The position numbers were made by a program, and so were the translations under genes. Shown in pieces: positions 1 to 11,948 of a stretch of 64,000 nucleotides of DNA (position 1 is its first letter; the number at the start of each line of letters is the position of its first letter). The stretch covers positions 41,339,178 through 41,403,177 of the forward strand of contig CP141143.1 of NCBI GenBank assembly GCA_035235625.1, in the 5' to 3' direction. Source of the stretch: Saururus chinensis. Taxonomy: Eukaryota; Streptophyta; Magnoliopsida; Piperales; Saururaceae. The notes under the pieces were generated by a model. That model made no database searches, was not told the origin of the DNA, and was given only the letters and a program-made list of their open reading frames with translations.

Positions 1-465
1 TCGCCGGAAAATTTCAATGATGGTTCCTCCTCCTTCCCTTAACGGTCAAAAGATCACCCCCTTCCATTAGCCCTAATTAGCCTTTTTATAGGCATGAGGA
101 TTAGGGTTCTTAATTTCCTTAGGGGGGGCTAAATAGGCTACTTGGGCCTATTTTTGATTAATTTTTGTCACAATAAATAATCGGGCCTGTAAAGTGACTT
201 AAACGGCCAATTTACACGTCCAATTCGGGTAAATAGGTCTAGCGCACTATAGTCAACATCGAATAGTCATATCTCCTCATCCAAACTTTGATTAATGTGT
301 TCTTGGTTGCTTTTCGAAACACTTTTTGTCTACTTTTTATCCACATAGGTTTCATCCTCCAGTTCTAACTGATGATCATGTTATCCTCACATGAAAGTCA
401 AGGGGTCCAACACCCTAATTTTCCGTGATCGACTTTGGGAATTTAGAAAATTCCTGGACGTTACA
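1..465 (-). mobile_element. 5' part of a long gypsy-type LTR (family A, copy 1), cut by the window edge
   Basis: Read on the minus strand, the segment starts TGTAACGTCC at 465. It aligns along its length with the first ~470 bases of the solo LTR at 53044: shared blocks include GAATTTTCTAAATT, AAGTAGACA and CGTGTAAATTGG/CATGTAAATTAT. A TATA box (CTATAAAAAG, positions 82-91) sits at the same place as in the other copy, as expected for the U3 region of an LTR. The rest lies beyond position 1, so whether it is a solo LTR or part of a full element cannot be decided. Confidence 0.7.
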
Positions 466-519
466 CTTCGATGTGTGTTTTACCTAAGGATGGGTTCAGT
501 CTTATGCATTTCCATTTCA

Positions 520-2860
520 TTCGTCATGTCGTGTACCATCTCTTTCTTAGACTAGGTTCAGTTCAAAGGTGGCATATGACAAGGTGTGATACTCATCCCT
601 TAGTTCTTTGTCATCAATATTGACAAGAACGACATTTTTGTCCACTACCTAATTTTAAACCAAGTCAAAGGCTTCAAATGATATAGGGTCAAACATAACT
701 TTCAAGTCTTCCTTCTTACTCTTAATCAAATCCTTTCATTTACAAAAAAAAAACATAATCATTTTTAAACTAAAGAAAGTAAGGACATATATCAACTATC
801 AAATAAGCTATCTTGCTTCAAGTGTAGATTATGTAGAACAAAAACAAAGCCAATAAGTATTTTGTGCTTCAATCTATTTTTTTTTATGAATCCTTTCAAA
901 GATACTCCAATTGTAGTCACAACTTGGAGAAATATATGTTTGAGTTAAGATCCTAATTGCCATGTCTCACAAATTTTCAGCAGAGATCCCAAAATTATGC
1001 CACCACTCAGCTACATAAAATAAATTGTAATTAGTCAACCAACTATATAGTAATATATCATAATAAAGTATTATGTAAGTGTAACTCACTTGAATGCAGG
1101 GTCTTTTGTGAGGCAATTGCCATGTCAAGTGCAAAGTTTGTCCGAATTATTACCTTCCTAAACATCTTTATCTCATTTACAAATGTAGTTTGGGTTTGAC
1201 CATCATCATGGTGCAAATTATTAACCATATCTAAAAGATCCCTTTGCTCAACAGTAGATGATGCTTTATAGTTTTCATCATAATGAAATTGAAGGTTCAA
1301 ATAAAAAGTTACCAATCATATAGGTTGACAAAGCTAATCCTTCCACTTCCTCTCAATGATACTTAAATAAGGACCATACTCTTCCACCCTCGTATTACAT
1401 ATAACTTTCTCTTTTTCCATTGCCCTTCTCATGCCTTCATATAAATAACCCATTGATGGTTTCTTGACACTATCAACCATCTTAAGTATTCTCACAAATG
1501 GCTCACTTATGCAATGACCTTAGCACGCTTAAGCCAAAATAGTCAACTCAAACCACAATTTGAAATTCCAACCCTTTATGAAAGCTTCCTAACTTTGCTA
1601 TCTTTCTATTTGTCTATTCCTTTGCAACCACCATTTTCTTTGATGCATCCTTATTAGTGTAAACACTTTGCAATGTTAAAAAGTTGGTTGCAAACCTAGT
1701 AGCGGCGGTGTCAAATATCTACCTCCCATTGTTGACCTTCTTTAACAGTTGTAAATTGGCAAGGCGGTTATAAACAAACTTTGTTATAACTCTTGCATCA
1801 TCTACAACATCACTTACTTCATCCACATATTTATAAAAATCCTCCAACATCAAATCTAAGCAATGTATTGTATAAGGAGTTCAATACAATTTTGGATACT
1901 TTACACTCAATTCTCTCCCTACAATCACATAGTTAGGAACATTATCTATAACACATTAGATGCTTTGGATTGATCACATGAAAGACATCAAAAATATTGT
2001 TCCCTCAGGACAACAAACAAGAAAATTCATCACAGTCCTATTCATATTGTCCATCCCCCTATTAGTCATTATAGTACAACCACTTTCTTTCTAATGACCT
2101 CCAAAATTTCGAACATTAGTAGAATTTTGGACACTTTACATTCAATTCTCTCCCTACAGCCACATAGTTAGAAGTTTTATCAGTTACATGTCAGGTGTTT
2201 TTGATTTATTAGATGAAAGACTTCAAAAACATTGTTCACTCAAGACAATAGGAAAGAAAATTCATGAAAGTCCTATTCATATTGTCCATCCACCCATTAG
2301 TCATTATGGTTCAACCACTTTCTTTCCAATGACCTCTAAAATTTTCAATATTAATAGTTATTTCTAAGACCACTTCATCCTTAATCCCTCCCCTCAAAGC
2401 ATGATAACTAAGGGCTTTGTAAAATGGACCAGTAGTAGTAACAACATAAATCATTTATTGAAAATACAAAGAAATAATAGCATTGATTGGTATGCATGAA
2501 TGATAGAAGAACCTGCCAACTGCCTTATGCCATTTCAATGGCTATCTGGGAGAAAAGTGGCCGCCTACGCTATTATTCCCTTTCCCCTACTTGGTGAAGT
2601 TGGTTGTGGTGGCAGACTTGCCTCCATTGTCTCTTCACTTTCATCTCTAGAAGGATTTATACTCATGGTTTTCTCTTCTTACCTTTGTCTGAACCAATAA
2701 TCTCTAATGAAACACCCATTTATTATTGCACTCCATTTAGAACTTTAGTGCAAGAAACCACACTCCCTCTATGCTTACTCAAGTATAGCTTTATCATATT
2801 TTGACTAAACTGCAGTGTCCCCATGTTGGGTCCATGTTTTGCCTGGTTGATATTCTGGCT
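520..2860 (-). pseudogene. hAT-family transposase remnant (BED finger, DUF659-type core, C-terminal dimerisation region)
   Basis: Not one ORF but a row of frame-broken pieces in the correct order on the minus strand. A DPTWGHC piece near 2820 resembles the start of a BED zinc finger. A repeated SWKESGC/MTNGWMD-like piece lies at 2040-2345. LDLMLEDFYKYVDEV and then TRFATNFLTLQSV lie at 1670-1880. EPFVRILKMVDS and SMGYLYEGMRRAMEK lie at 1410-1505. An 85-residue open piece lies at 1058-1315. WWHNFGIS and RILTQTYFS, the hallmark of the hAT C-terminal dimerisation region, lie at 900-1010. Stops and frameshifts separate most pieces, so no active enzyme is possible. Family assignment rests on motif order; the subfamily is not determined. 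Confidence 0.75.
1888..2357 (-). repeat. 235-bp tandem duplication inside the hAT transposase
   Basis: Two diverged head-to-tail copies, at about 1888-2122 and 2123-2357. Both run from AATTTTGGAC/AT through TCTCTCCCTACA and ATTCATATTGTCCATCC to TGACCTC-AAAATTTTC. The same stretch of the transposase core is therefore encoded twice. Confidence 0.75.
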
Positions 2861-3204
2861 GTGCTAGCAATTGGAGCAGATATAGATGCACTAGCACTAG
2901 GTGTATTCTCTATAGATGCACCTGGGGTTGCCCCCGCAGATGCACTAGCACAAGAAGACCCCAATCTCGATGTCATTACATATATAAATGTATAAATAAA
3001 CAAGATAAAAATAAGCAACCAAACAACAACATGAAACAAGGTAAAAAGGTCAAGGAGAAAGGTTAGAGCCTTATCATCCAGTTCATTGTTAGAAAAAAAA
3101 ATCTCAGATCAATTAATTTTACAAATAAAGCAATCACCTAAACTAGAAGCTAGTCCATCACTAAAATCAAACAGAACAGAAAACAAAAGCTTAATACAAA
3201 CCCA

Positions 3205-3760
3205 ATGATTGAGCCAAGAATGGCTAGGGAATGGTGCAAGATGGGCCTTTGTGGTCATCGATGGCACAAGAGGCAAAAAATCCAGCGTCTTCAGTCTTCA
3301 CTCTTCGCTAATTTTTTGCCAGACTGGGGAAGGTAGGGTGCCTACATGCTGCATATATTTAGGTGGATGGACACTGGATAGAGGTAGAGAATCAAAGATT
3401 AAGTTTAGGAGGGAAGAATAGAAAGGAAACTGAGACTTGGAAAGACAACACACTGGAGTCTTTTCTAGATGTTTGTGGGGAAATGATTGAGCCAAGAATG
3501 GCTAGAGCACAATGCAAGAAGAGGTTTTTGGATTGTCAATGGCGCAAGAGCTAGAAATTTGGTGACTTCAGCCTTCACTCTTCACTAATTTTTCACCGGA
3601 TGAAAGGAGGATGGCTACATGCAGTGGCGATTTGGACGGATGGACATTGGACAAAGTTAGAAAATCAAAAATTAGGTTTAGTAGGGAAGAAAAGAAAGGA
3701 AAATAGGGCGGTGTCTTTGTTAGATGTTTGCTAGAGAGAGGTTGTCAGCTTTTGTACAGA
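3205..3760. repeat. 278-bp tandem duplication near the hAT 5' end
   Basis: ATGATTGAGCCAAGAATGGC occurs at 3205 and again at 3483. The following ~270 bases match with substitutions and small indels, including the shared words TTCACTCTTC, GGATGGACA and AAGTTTAGGAGGGAAGAA/AGGTTTAGTAGGGAAGAA. Short open frames in each unit are not conserved between units, so it is not read as coding. Confidence 0.8.
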
Positions 3761-4069
3761 GTCCCGGCCTTTGTTTGCCTTTTACCCAAGCCCGATGAAT
3801 GCACTGAGCTGGAGAAAAAGTCAAAACAGTTTCATGTGTGTTAAATAGCCTAAACCGGTTGGGGATACCAGATACCTAATTCAATCATTCGGTTCTATGT
3901 GACCCAGCCAAGCCAGCCCAATTTTTGTAATAGGTCCTGTTAAACCCAGTTAGATTGGTCGGTATGGTTTGAGTTTTAAAACACTACTTGGAACAACAAT
4001 TGTTAGTATATTGGGTAAGGCATTATGGTTCTATAATGGTAGCAACCAAATCTCTTACGCTATGCATGT

Positions 4070-7000
4070 TATAAGATCCCTAAATCCTAAACTATTTTAT
4101 TTAATTTTATTTAGTTGTTATTATGTGGTTTAATGTTAATTTATTCAATTTGACCTATTTTCAAATTTAATGTGGTTAACTAAGGTTTTAATCAAAATTT
4201 CTTCCCTTTGATATTTTTTATGTTAAGTCAATTCGAATTTTTCTAGAATTTTTTAGAATTTTAACTATTTTTTCGAAAAATTAAGGGGAGGGACCCGCTG
4301 TAGGCCCCACATTTGTAAATTGGGAAGATAGGTCCAAAATGACCCTAAAAATATCTTATAATAGTAATTAAAGGTTTCAAATCTTTTAGACATCCTTTTG
4401 GGCTTAAAATAAACAAAATTTTTATTTTTAGTGTTAAATTTTATTTATATCCCACTTTCTTGTTAGGTCTACCCTAATGCTACTATAAATAGAATGGCAT
4501 AGCCACTTTCCCAATTGGGAAGGGCTGAGATTTGGAACTTAGAAGGCCCGAATCCCCATTTCCAAAGAATAAAATGTAATTAAGGTAAAGATTAGCTTGA
4601 TTTTCCATTATTTACGTAGGGTTTCTCGTTAACTTTATAAATCTCTTATTTTGCCAAGGATTAATCTTAATTTTTACCCTTAAAGCTTCTAATTTTGACC
4701 TCTATTTCAAACCTCTATAGAAGGAATTTCGTTTTTGAACTCAATAAACCCAAGAACTACAAGCTATCAAGTGATTTAGGCATTTTAAAGCGAATTTATG
4801 TAAGTATTAGCAAAACCCTATTGTGGGTAGGATTTGAAGGAGTTAGAGTGATGATTTCAAGTCAAGAAGCACACTAAAGGTAAGGGATTTCTTTTTAAAA
4901 AGCTCTGTGTTTTCGGATTGAAGTTTGGAGCAGTGTCAAGTGGGTTTGCATGGAGTTGAGCTTTAATGGTGGATTAAGAATAGCTTAATCTTTCTTGCGA
5001 TTTCTTCATGTTTTTGTTGATAAATGACTAAATTTATCGTTTCCTAGGCTTAGATTTTATTATGGTGATGTTTGGGATGAGATTTGAAGGTTTAAGATGA
5101 ATATGTGTATTTTCGGTTTTGGGTTAGAAAGGAAGAAAATGAACCAGAATGCATTTATGGTGTTTGATCGGCCCTGCACAACTTTCAAACGCTAACATAG
5201 CAGTTTGGTTATTTTTGTTCATTTTTGTATTTTTCTTCTTAAGTACCATTTTATATGATTATGATGAGTAATTTATGCTAGGAAGAGCTACTGGAAGGGC
5301 ATAAATTTGATGTTGGAAGCTATGATGAATGTTTAAGTATTATGTGACTTACATGTTATTCAGTTAAACATGTTATGATTTCTTATCTTGAATCGATGTT
5401 GTGTGATTCTTCATATTTTAAATATGATTCCAGCAAGGTTATAGGATAAGAATAGATTTGTATGCCTTCACATAATATGATTAAATTTTGGGTGAATGAT
5501 GGTGTCATGTTTAGCTTTAAGTGTAGTACTGAATATGTTTACTTAAGTCTAGTATGAGTTTGCACTTGATTCAAATTGTGTTTTTCAATGGTTTTCAGTC
5601 ACGATTTCAGTAAGGAGCCATAATTAAATGTTAAATAACATGTATGTAGTATCTTGTTGGGTTTTTTATCATTCATGTCATATGCTTAGAATTGAATATT
5701 TCTACCATATACACACACATGTGGGGGTAATTATGGTGATTATATGACACTTTATGATTAGAAATGATGCATGTATGACTGATGAGAGCATGTATTATGA
5801 ATTAGGATTCATGTAGGGATTGCTCATGTATGTACCATGTTGCATGCATCATGAGATAGATTTTTGAATGAGATTTTATTGAGATTAGTTGTGGTTGATC
5901 AATTATATAAAATTATGTAATATTGCTTTCCGGGTTAATCGATCGGAAGCTTATTGATTCGGTTTTACGTCCGAAAGAATAGAGTTTTATGTCCGAAATG
6001 ATGGGGTTTTACGTCCCTTGAGGATGAGTTTTCCTCCCCGGGTTGAGAATAGCAGCAATGGTACAAGGTGACCAAAATCATTGAGACCATGTAGACCATG
6101 ACAATCCAATTGTAGCCGAGTGCACCGACTTATCAGGGGGTAGTTTTTCCCGTTAGGGAATTTACCCAAATTGTGTAATTCCTTTAGACTTTTCAATTGG
6201 GGATTGTTTGGAGTGAGCATGGACTTCTTAAGCTTCGACCGATTAAGCATGGTTGTTTTATCGATTTGCATGGTTGTGATAGTGCATTAGAGACACTTTA
6301 CATGAAGATTGAATATTATGGATATACATGATGTGATAGTGTGTTAGAGACACTTTACATGCAGGTTGGTTGTTTGTGGATATACATGATGTAATTGTGT
6401 ATTAGAGACACTTCTCATACAGGTTAAATGTGATGGATATGCATGATGTAATTGTGTGTTAGAGACACTTTTCATGCAAGTAGAATGGTTATGAATATGC
6501 ATGATGTGATTGTGTGATGAGACACTTTTCATGTAGGTTGAATGTTATGGATATGCATGATGTGATTATGTGTTAGAGATATTTCTCATGCAGGTTAAAT
6601 GGTTCTGTAAGGATGGGTGTTTATGTTATAAGGTGGTTGCTCATGGTATAAATAGTGTGTTTGAGATACTTTCATGCAAGGTAATTACTTATGGGTAAGT
6701 ATGGTTATGACAAGGGAAAATAAATCAGAAATGAGATGTTATGTGATATGTTGATGTGATAGACCTTGTTGATCTGCCATGGTTGTTTTCTGATTTACCG
6801 TTTCAACATTCAAACCTTATTGAGTTTATACTCATAATACTTTCTTGTGTTTTGTTTTGGGGCTACATGGTGCGATATGCAGTCGATCAGGTCCCTCTTT
6901 ATGAGGAACGGTCGGCGAGTGTTTTGGAGTAGGCGTGAGAGCCTAGAGACCCCTACTATGTTTTCTGATTTATTTTCCTATGTTGTTAAACATTATGTTT

Positions 7001-7263
7001 GGTTGACTTTGTCCTAGATTCTTGTAGCCATTGTGGTTTTAGACGTATTTATGACTTTATGATTCGAGCCAATTTTATCGGCTTAGTGTTCTAAGTGTTG
7101 GGTTGAGACTTGAAGACTATTTTAGAGTTAATGTTAATAATACTTTTACTTATTTTTCTTGCACAAAGATTAAGTGGTGCGTAACTCCGTATGTGTGATG
7201 TACCTGCTAGGGGTCAAATATTCACAATATGACAACTTGTTGGGCGGGTGTCGAGGCATGACA
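4070..7263 (+). mobile_element. Solo LTR, family B copy 1 (3194 bp), target duplication CATGT
   Basis: Starts TATAAGATCCC (TG start mutated to TA) and ends GGCATGACA. It is flanked by CATGT at 4065-4069 and CATGT at 7264-7268, a perfect 5-bp duplication. A TATA box (TATAAAT, 4484-4490) lies 414 bases in, matching copies 2 and 3 at 421-422. The three copies also share a GAGGGACCCGCTGTAGGCCCCA-like block about 200 bases in and TATGAGGAACGGTCGG about 350 bases from the end. No internal retrotransposon domains or second LTR are present, so it is read as a solo LTR. No coding potential. Confidence 0.85.
6262..6605 (+). repeat. ~57-bp minisatellite inside family B copy 1
   Basis: Six units. The core AGAGACAC (or its variant) falls at 6289, 6346, 6404, 6461, ~6517 and 6575, with spacings of 56-58. 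Each unit also carries CATGCAGGTT and a GATATGCATGATG word. The other two B copies carry equivalent arrays at the same place. Confidence 0.9.
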
Positions 7264-7268
7264 CATGT

Positions 7269-8480
7269 TGAGTTTCACACCTTGAGTTCCTCCAAAAAGA
7301 AAAAATAACTTCTCTTTCTCAAACATGTTGCAAATATTCTACATAAGGGCTAAAAATTACTTAACAAACTTGTGAATAGTCTCAGTGTGTTAGAGGTGTC
7401 CATGGTTCGCCCTAACAATGAACTCAATGTTTTCATGAAAGAAATAAGTTTTGGGTGGCCTATTCAAGTCCCCCCATGTGTCTATCTAGATTTGGCTATA
7501 AGTTTTCTAAATATTTGAATTGGGTCATGTTTAGGTATGCATGGATCGGGGTGATAAGTTACTATTTTTCAAATGGAAACATGTTCGGGCTTCATATAAC
7601 CTAACCCGAGCTTGGCGACCCGACTTTCTCACTAACATCGAGTGTTGATAACAATGCCTCTGATTTATTGTCATATAAATTTTAATTTTATTGTGTCATT
7701 TAGGAAAATGAGCAGCATATCATAGATGAACTAGGCCCGACCTAACCCTAACGGATCTTGGTTTGGTTTTCTAAAGTCAACCAAAATAGTTATTCGAATT
7801 GGGTTTAGGGTTTATGTGATCCAACACAACCCAATAAAACTAATCAAATATAGTTGTTTATTTTAATTTTGAAAATAACCCAATAAATTTTTATTATATA
7901 AGTAATTTTTTTTACAAAAATAAAAAATATGTTTTAAATAATTTAAAATTCTAAATTAGTAATTCAGGTTGGGTTCAGGTTAAGCCTATTTAGGTTAGGA
8001 TCAGGCTTAATTGGCCTATTCATGTTGGGTTAGAGTTACCATTTCTTAAATGGTATTGAGATCGGGTTTACCGAAACTCAATGACATCCATAACTAGATA
8101 ATTTCATTCAAATATATAAACTAGCACGCAATTGTATCTATTCTTTTTTTTTTTGCTTAACCTAAAACGATTTCTCTATATATATTTTTACATATACAGA
8201 GGCATGCATTAAGCATAACCCTCATCTTTGACCAGTTCAATATTTGTGTCCAATATTATTGGTACTATAAAATTAAGGTGCACACAACATGTGTCAATTT
8301 AATGTTTGTTGTGAGTCTTGAATCTGATTATTACATAAATTTAATAGTAAAATTGAAAATACTTCTTCACCATTCACTGTTATAATTTTACATGTTTTTT
8401 TGTTATTTTTTCTTAATTTAAAATTAAATTTTAATTATTTTCTATATTAAATATATTACTAGCATTTTCACATCAAATGC
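7269..8480. other. Non-genic AT-rich stretch with GGGTT/AACCC-rich words
   Basis: No gene is seen. 7560-8080 is rich in short words such as CTAACCCGA, GGTTGGGTT and AACCCAATAAA, the kind found in subterminal parts of degraded hAT-type elements. Termini could not be fixed. Confidence 0.35.
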
Positions 8481-8499
8481 CACTACCTGTGACCGCTCA

Positions 8500-8790
8500 T
8501 TTTGTTAAAATATTTTTTAAATTAAAGGCAGTCAGGAATTTTTTTAAAAAATATTAAATAAGTGGTGTCCTGCTTAAAAGGTTTATAATAGCGCTATATA
8601 GTGACGCTTTTGTAGAACACCAAGCACAACTAAGGACATTTTTTTAGCGGCAATCTTACAAAACATAGTTGTTATTTTGCTCTTTAACAGCACTTTATCA
8701 GAGCAACACGAATTAGTGAATTTTTAGTGGCACTGTAACGAAAGTGTCGCCAATAATACGTTACTGAAGATCTACTTTCTCATACAGTTC
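8500..8790. mobile_element. Possible CACTA-type subterminal fragment
   Basis: Scattered words of the type TAGTGACGCTTTT, TTTTTAGCGGCAA, TTTAGTGGCACTG and AGTGTCGCC resemble the degenerate subterminal repeats of plant CACTA elements and those at 11104 and 33100-33533. No CACTA terminus or 3-bp duplication is visible, so the call is tentative. Confidence 0.3.
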
Positions 8791-8815
8791 AGCCTCGCGG
8801 CTTTGACCATTCTCC

Positions 8816-10239
8816 TTGACATTGACTCTGCGGCCACGTTTGAATGGTGGTGCAGCGATGGCCTCAACACTTTTGGCGCGTCATGTGCTCATGAATCACG
8901 GAATACACCTATCATCGACAAAAAAATTACGACTATGCAGAACCGAGAGTCCTAACATTCATCGTTTCACTGTCAGATTTGTATCTAAATTTAGACATAA
9001 TCGATGCTTATACATCTCATGTGCAAAATCAAATTGGCCAATCAAGGGTTAATCATTGCAATCTCAGCATAATGGTGGTCTCACCGTGAGAAGAACGTCA
9101 ATGTGGGAAAGGCAAGTCCTTTCCAGCTCAAGCTTCAAAGTTGGTTAACAGAGAGGTGGAGAAATTTGGTACTGATTTGAGCTGAGGGACGGAGAACATA
9201 TAACGATTCTGGGATTATCAAAGTCCTCTTAATCATCTTTTATACAACTGCGAAGGGGGAAATTAATGTACTTACCCAACTAGGGGAATTTATAGAAGTA
9301 CCATCCCAGCAAAATAAGTAAGTTGCGGCTGGTTTCGGCTGGCCAATGGAGAAGAAGGGCAGGAGAAGACAAAGGGTACAAGGATGTTAGGGTGGCTACT
9401 AGCAAAATAATAGGAGATGCAATTGGGTGCTGAGTAATGCTCAACCTTTAGTTTGTGCTTATATAGACAGAATCTCCTTATGGGCCATCTTCATATGCAA
9501 AACACCAACTTTAAACTAGTCAAAATTTCTCTTCAGATTTCACTTGAGCGAGTAGATGCCATTTCATGAGAGTTAAACTTCATAGTTCCACCTTCACCTT
9601 TATACAGTCAGCAGATATCCACCTTTTAGAAATGTAGAAATATAAAGGATGTCTGCTGACTACGTTAAGTGGGTAGGCAGGCTAAAGGAATGGGTGACAG
9701 GCTCCTCATCCTTGTATTAATATTTACATATACAAAAATAGTAAAATTTTACTGGTCTAAATTAGTATAAAAATTCTATTCCATAATATTAAAATTTTAG
9801 TATTCAAATGCATAGGCAACGGAAAAAGAATAATGATTACCATCTGCTTGGTGAAAATCTTGTGATTTTTTTTTTACTTGTAGTAAAGTGGACCAATGGA
9901 TGAAGGAACATTGAGGACGGTGGGTGGCGGAGGGCCAAGTGAAAACTACAATTACAGTCAGATATATGCTACAAAGATGGAAATGGCAGAACCAAAAGAC
10001 ATGGAGCAGAAATCTGTTGGATCAAAAATTCAGTGGACAAAGTTGAGGCATGAATCTCTGACAAAGAAGGATGACTAAGATGGTAAAAATTTACAGCGGC
10101 GGTTGACGTGACAATGAGAGCAATTTAGTTGGAAAGTAGCAAGCAGTCATGGAAGAAAGTGTCAACATTGGGGAAGACAACCAAGTCGTCAAGAACAGTA
10201 AAGTCTTGTTCCATCTGGGCATCTACCGCCTGGAAGAAC
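8816..10239. other. Non-genic stretch; no supportable gene
   Basis: Short open frames (78 residues at 8816-9052, 60 residues at 9896-10078) show no recognisable domain and no linked exons. The stretch abuts the copia-like LTR at 10240 and could hold degraded element interior. Confidence 0.4.
9607..9660. repeat. 14-bp inverted repeat with 26-base loop
   Basis: GTCAGCAGATATCC at 9607-9620 pairs with GGATGTCTGCTGAC at 9647-9660, with 13 of 14 matching. The loop is AT-rich. It could be the ends of a tiny MITE or a fold-back remnant. No target duplication is evident. Confidence 0.6.
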
Positions 10240-10677
10240 TGTTGATGGTGAAATATTAATGATGGATTCTTTAGTGAAAGGCAGTCATGTCTTTTACTTA
10301 ACGAGACCTAAGTTATAAATAGGCTCATTAAAGGAGATTGATGCGTTAGTGAATTCTGACAAGAGAAGAATTTCGGACCAGAGAAGAGAATTTTAGCCGC
10401 CACGAACTAGAACTAGAGAGGTCAACGCAGAGCAACACAAAGAGAAGGAAAACATGAATTTTTAGGAAGAAGAAGTTGGAGTTTTCTTCTTGTGTATTGT
10501 GTGAGGAGCATTGTTGAAAAATCTTATAATTCTCTTGTACTTTGATTATCTATCTAGTGGAATTGTGTGATCCCGTGGATGTAGGCAGCAAGGCCGAACT
10601 ACGTTAAATTCCCTTATGTACTTTGCTTTCGTATTGGCCTTTTTAGATCCATATTTCCGCAGTGCAGGCAGGGGAAC
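10240..10677 (+). mobile_element. Ty1/copia-like LTR remnant
   Basis: Begins TGTTGATGGTGAAA and contains TTATAAATAGG (a TATA-like box near 10315). It then shows CCCGTGGATGTAGGCAGCAAG followed by GCCGAACTACGTTAAATTCC, a block widely seen near the 3' end of plant copia LTRs, and ends around CAGGGGAACA. Boundaries are approximate. No matching duplication, PBS or coding domain is visible, so this is probably a solo or truncated LTR. Confidence 0.5.
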
Positions 10678-10777
10678 AGTAAAACTATACTCTGTTCACC
10701 CAGAATCACAGAACAGTAAATATATACTCTATTCGGCCAGAACCATAGTATAGTAAACTTATACTCTATTTAGCGAG
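10676..10777 (+). repeat. Three-copy ~34-bp tandem repeat
   Basis: Three successive units carry ACAGTAAAACTATACTCTGTTC or close variants (AGTAAATATATACTCTATTC, AGTAAACTTATACTCTATTT), separated by CCCAGAATCACAGA-like spacers. They lie immediately after the copia-like LTR. Confidence 0.75.
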
Positions 10778-11103
10778 GCCTGTAGTTTTATTCCCCACAA
10801 GCACTCATGGAGCCATGTAACCAAGGGAAGGTCTAGCCAGCTACCATCACTCAGCCGAAAAGTCCACCACTGCCCCGTATGGCCACGGTATGAACACTAG
10901 TGTGTATGGGTTGAAGTTGGACTGATGGAGGCCAGTTACTATGCTAGTTGCTGCTCTAACTCACTAATATGATCTGATGCACAAGATACGGAACAAACTT
11001 CTAAAAGAAAGAGCATTTAGTCTTTTTCAAATCACACTCCTTTAATAAAAATCACTTTGTGTAGGAGGTTATCATAATATCAATGTTCAATACGTCCTGA
11101 TGT
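10778..11103. other. Non-genic; nothing recognised
   Basis: No domain-bearing frame, tandem repeat or element terminus was found between the 34-bp repeat and the CACTA-like end. Confidence 0.4.
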
Positions 11104-11440
11104 CACTGCAACAACAAAAATTATTAGCGATACTTTTATTACTGACGCAATACAAAGTGTTGCTAAAAACTATTATTTGTGACACATATAAAAATATCTT
11201 AAAATTTATAACTATTAGTGATGTTTTTAAAAAATGTCACTAGTAATAGAATTAGTGCAACACGTTTTTGAAAGAGTCATAAATAGTATTAATAATGGTG
11301 CTTTTATCAAAGCCTCTCTGGCAGTTGTAGTAGTATCAACGCTTAAAAAATGTGTCACAAATAAAATAAAATAACTTTTTTTTAAAAAATAGGACTATTA
11401 ATGATGATTTTAAAAAGTGTCGCAAATAGTTTTACTATTT
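11104..11440 (+). mobile_element. CACTA-like 5' terminal fragment
   Basis: Begins CACTGCAACAACAAAAATTA, close to the CACTACAA-type termini of plant CACTA elements. Degenerate subterminal words follow, such as TTAGCGATACTTTT, TATTAGTGATGTTTTT, TGTCACTAGTAATAG and AGTGTCGCAAATAG. The matching opposite end was not found. Similar words recur at 14700-14780 and 15040-15080, so the element may once have spanned much of 11.1-15.1 kb. Confidence 0.4.
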
Positions 11441-11582
11441 TATTTTATTTAAAATTTATTATTTATATATAATAACTAATTTTAAATTTTTTTAAAAATT
11501 TTAAAATATAATATATTTTATTTAATATTTATATTTAATAAATAAATAAATTCTCCTACTTTATCCCTACTCCTCCTCAAAG

Positions 11583-11947
11583 TTAGGACTCATGTTCATG
11601 CACGTAAGAGAGAGAGGAGTAAAGAGAGAAGAGAAGGAGAAGAGAGAAAGTGGAGAGAGAAGAGAGAGAGAAAGAGGAGAGAGTACTAAAGAGAGCGAGG
11701 AGAGAGTAATGAAGAGAGAGAAAGACGAGAAGGGGAGTGAAGAGAGGATCTAGAGAAGAGAGAGGAGAAATAAGCGAGTAATAGTAGATAGACAATGACA
11801 AGAGGAGAGAGAAGAGAGGATGTGAGAGGGGAGAGAGAAGAGAAATAATAAAGAGAGAGAGAGGAGAGAGAGATGAGAGAAAGAAAGAAGAGAAAGAGCT
11901 AGAGTGAGGGGAGAGAGATAGAAGAGATGGAAGAGGAGAAGAAAGAA
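11583..11947 (+). repeat. Long GA-rich (polypurine) tract
   Basis: Almost uninterrupted purine runs of GAGA, GAAGAG and GGAGAG type, about 350 bases. Its complement is the CT tract at 13866-14675; the two lie in opposite orientation about 2 kb apart. Open frames across it are compositional artefacts. Confidence 0.9.
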
Positions 11948-11948
11948 A

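Larger units (their letters stand above)
466..3992 (-). mobile_element. Decayed hAT-superfamily DNA transposon
   Basis: A minus-strand hAT transposase remnant fills 520-2860. The right end (3860-3992, 5' on the minus strand) reads CAAGTAGTGTTTTAAAACTC followed by sequence rich in paired CCGGTT/AACCGG-like words, which is typical of hAT subterminal DNA. The left end is not visible, probably because the family A LTR interrupts it at 465. The 8-bp target duplication therefore cannot be checked. The element is dead: its coding frame is broken many times. Confidence 0.6.
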
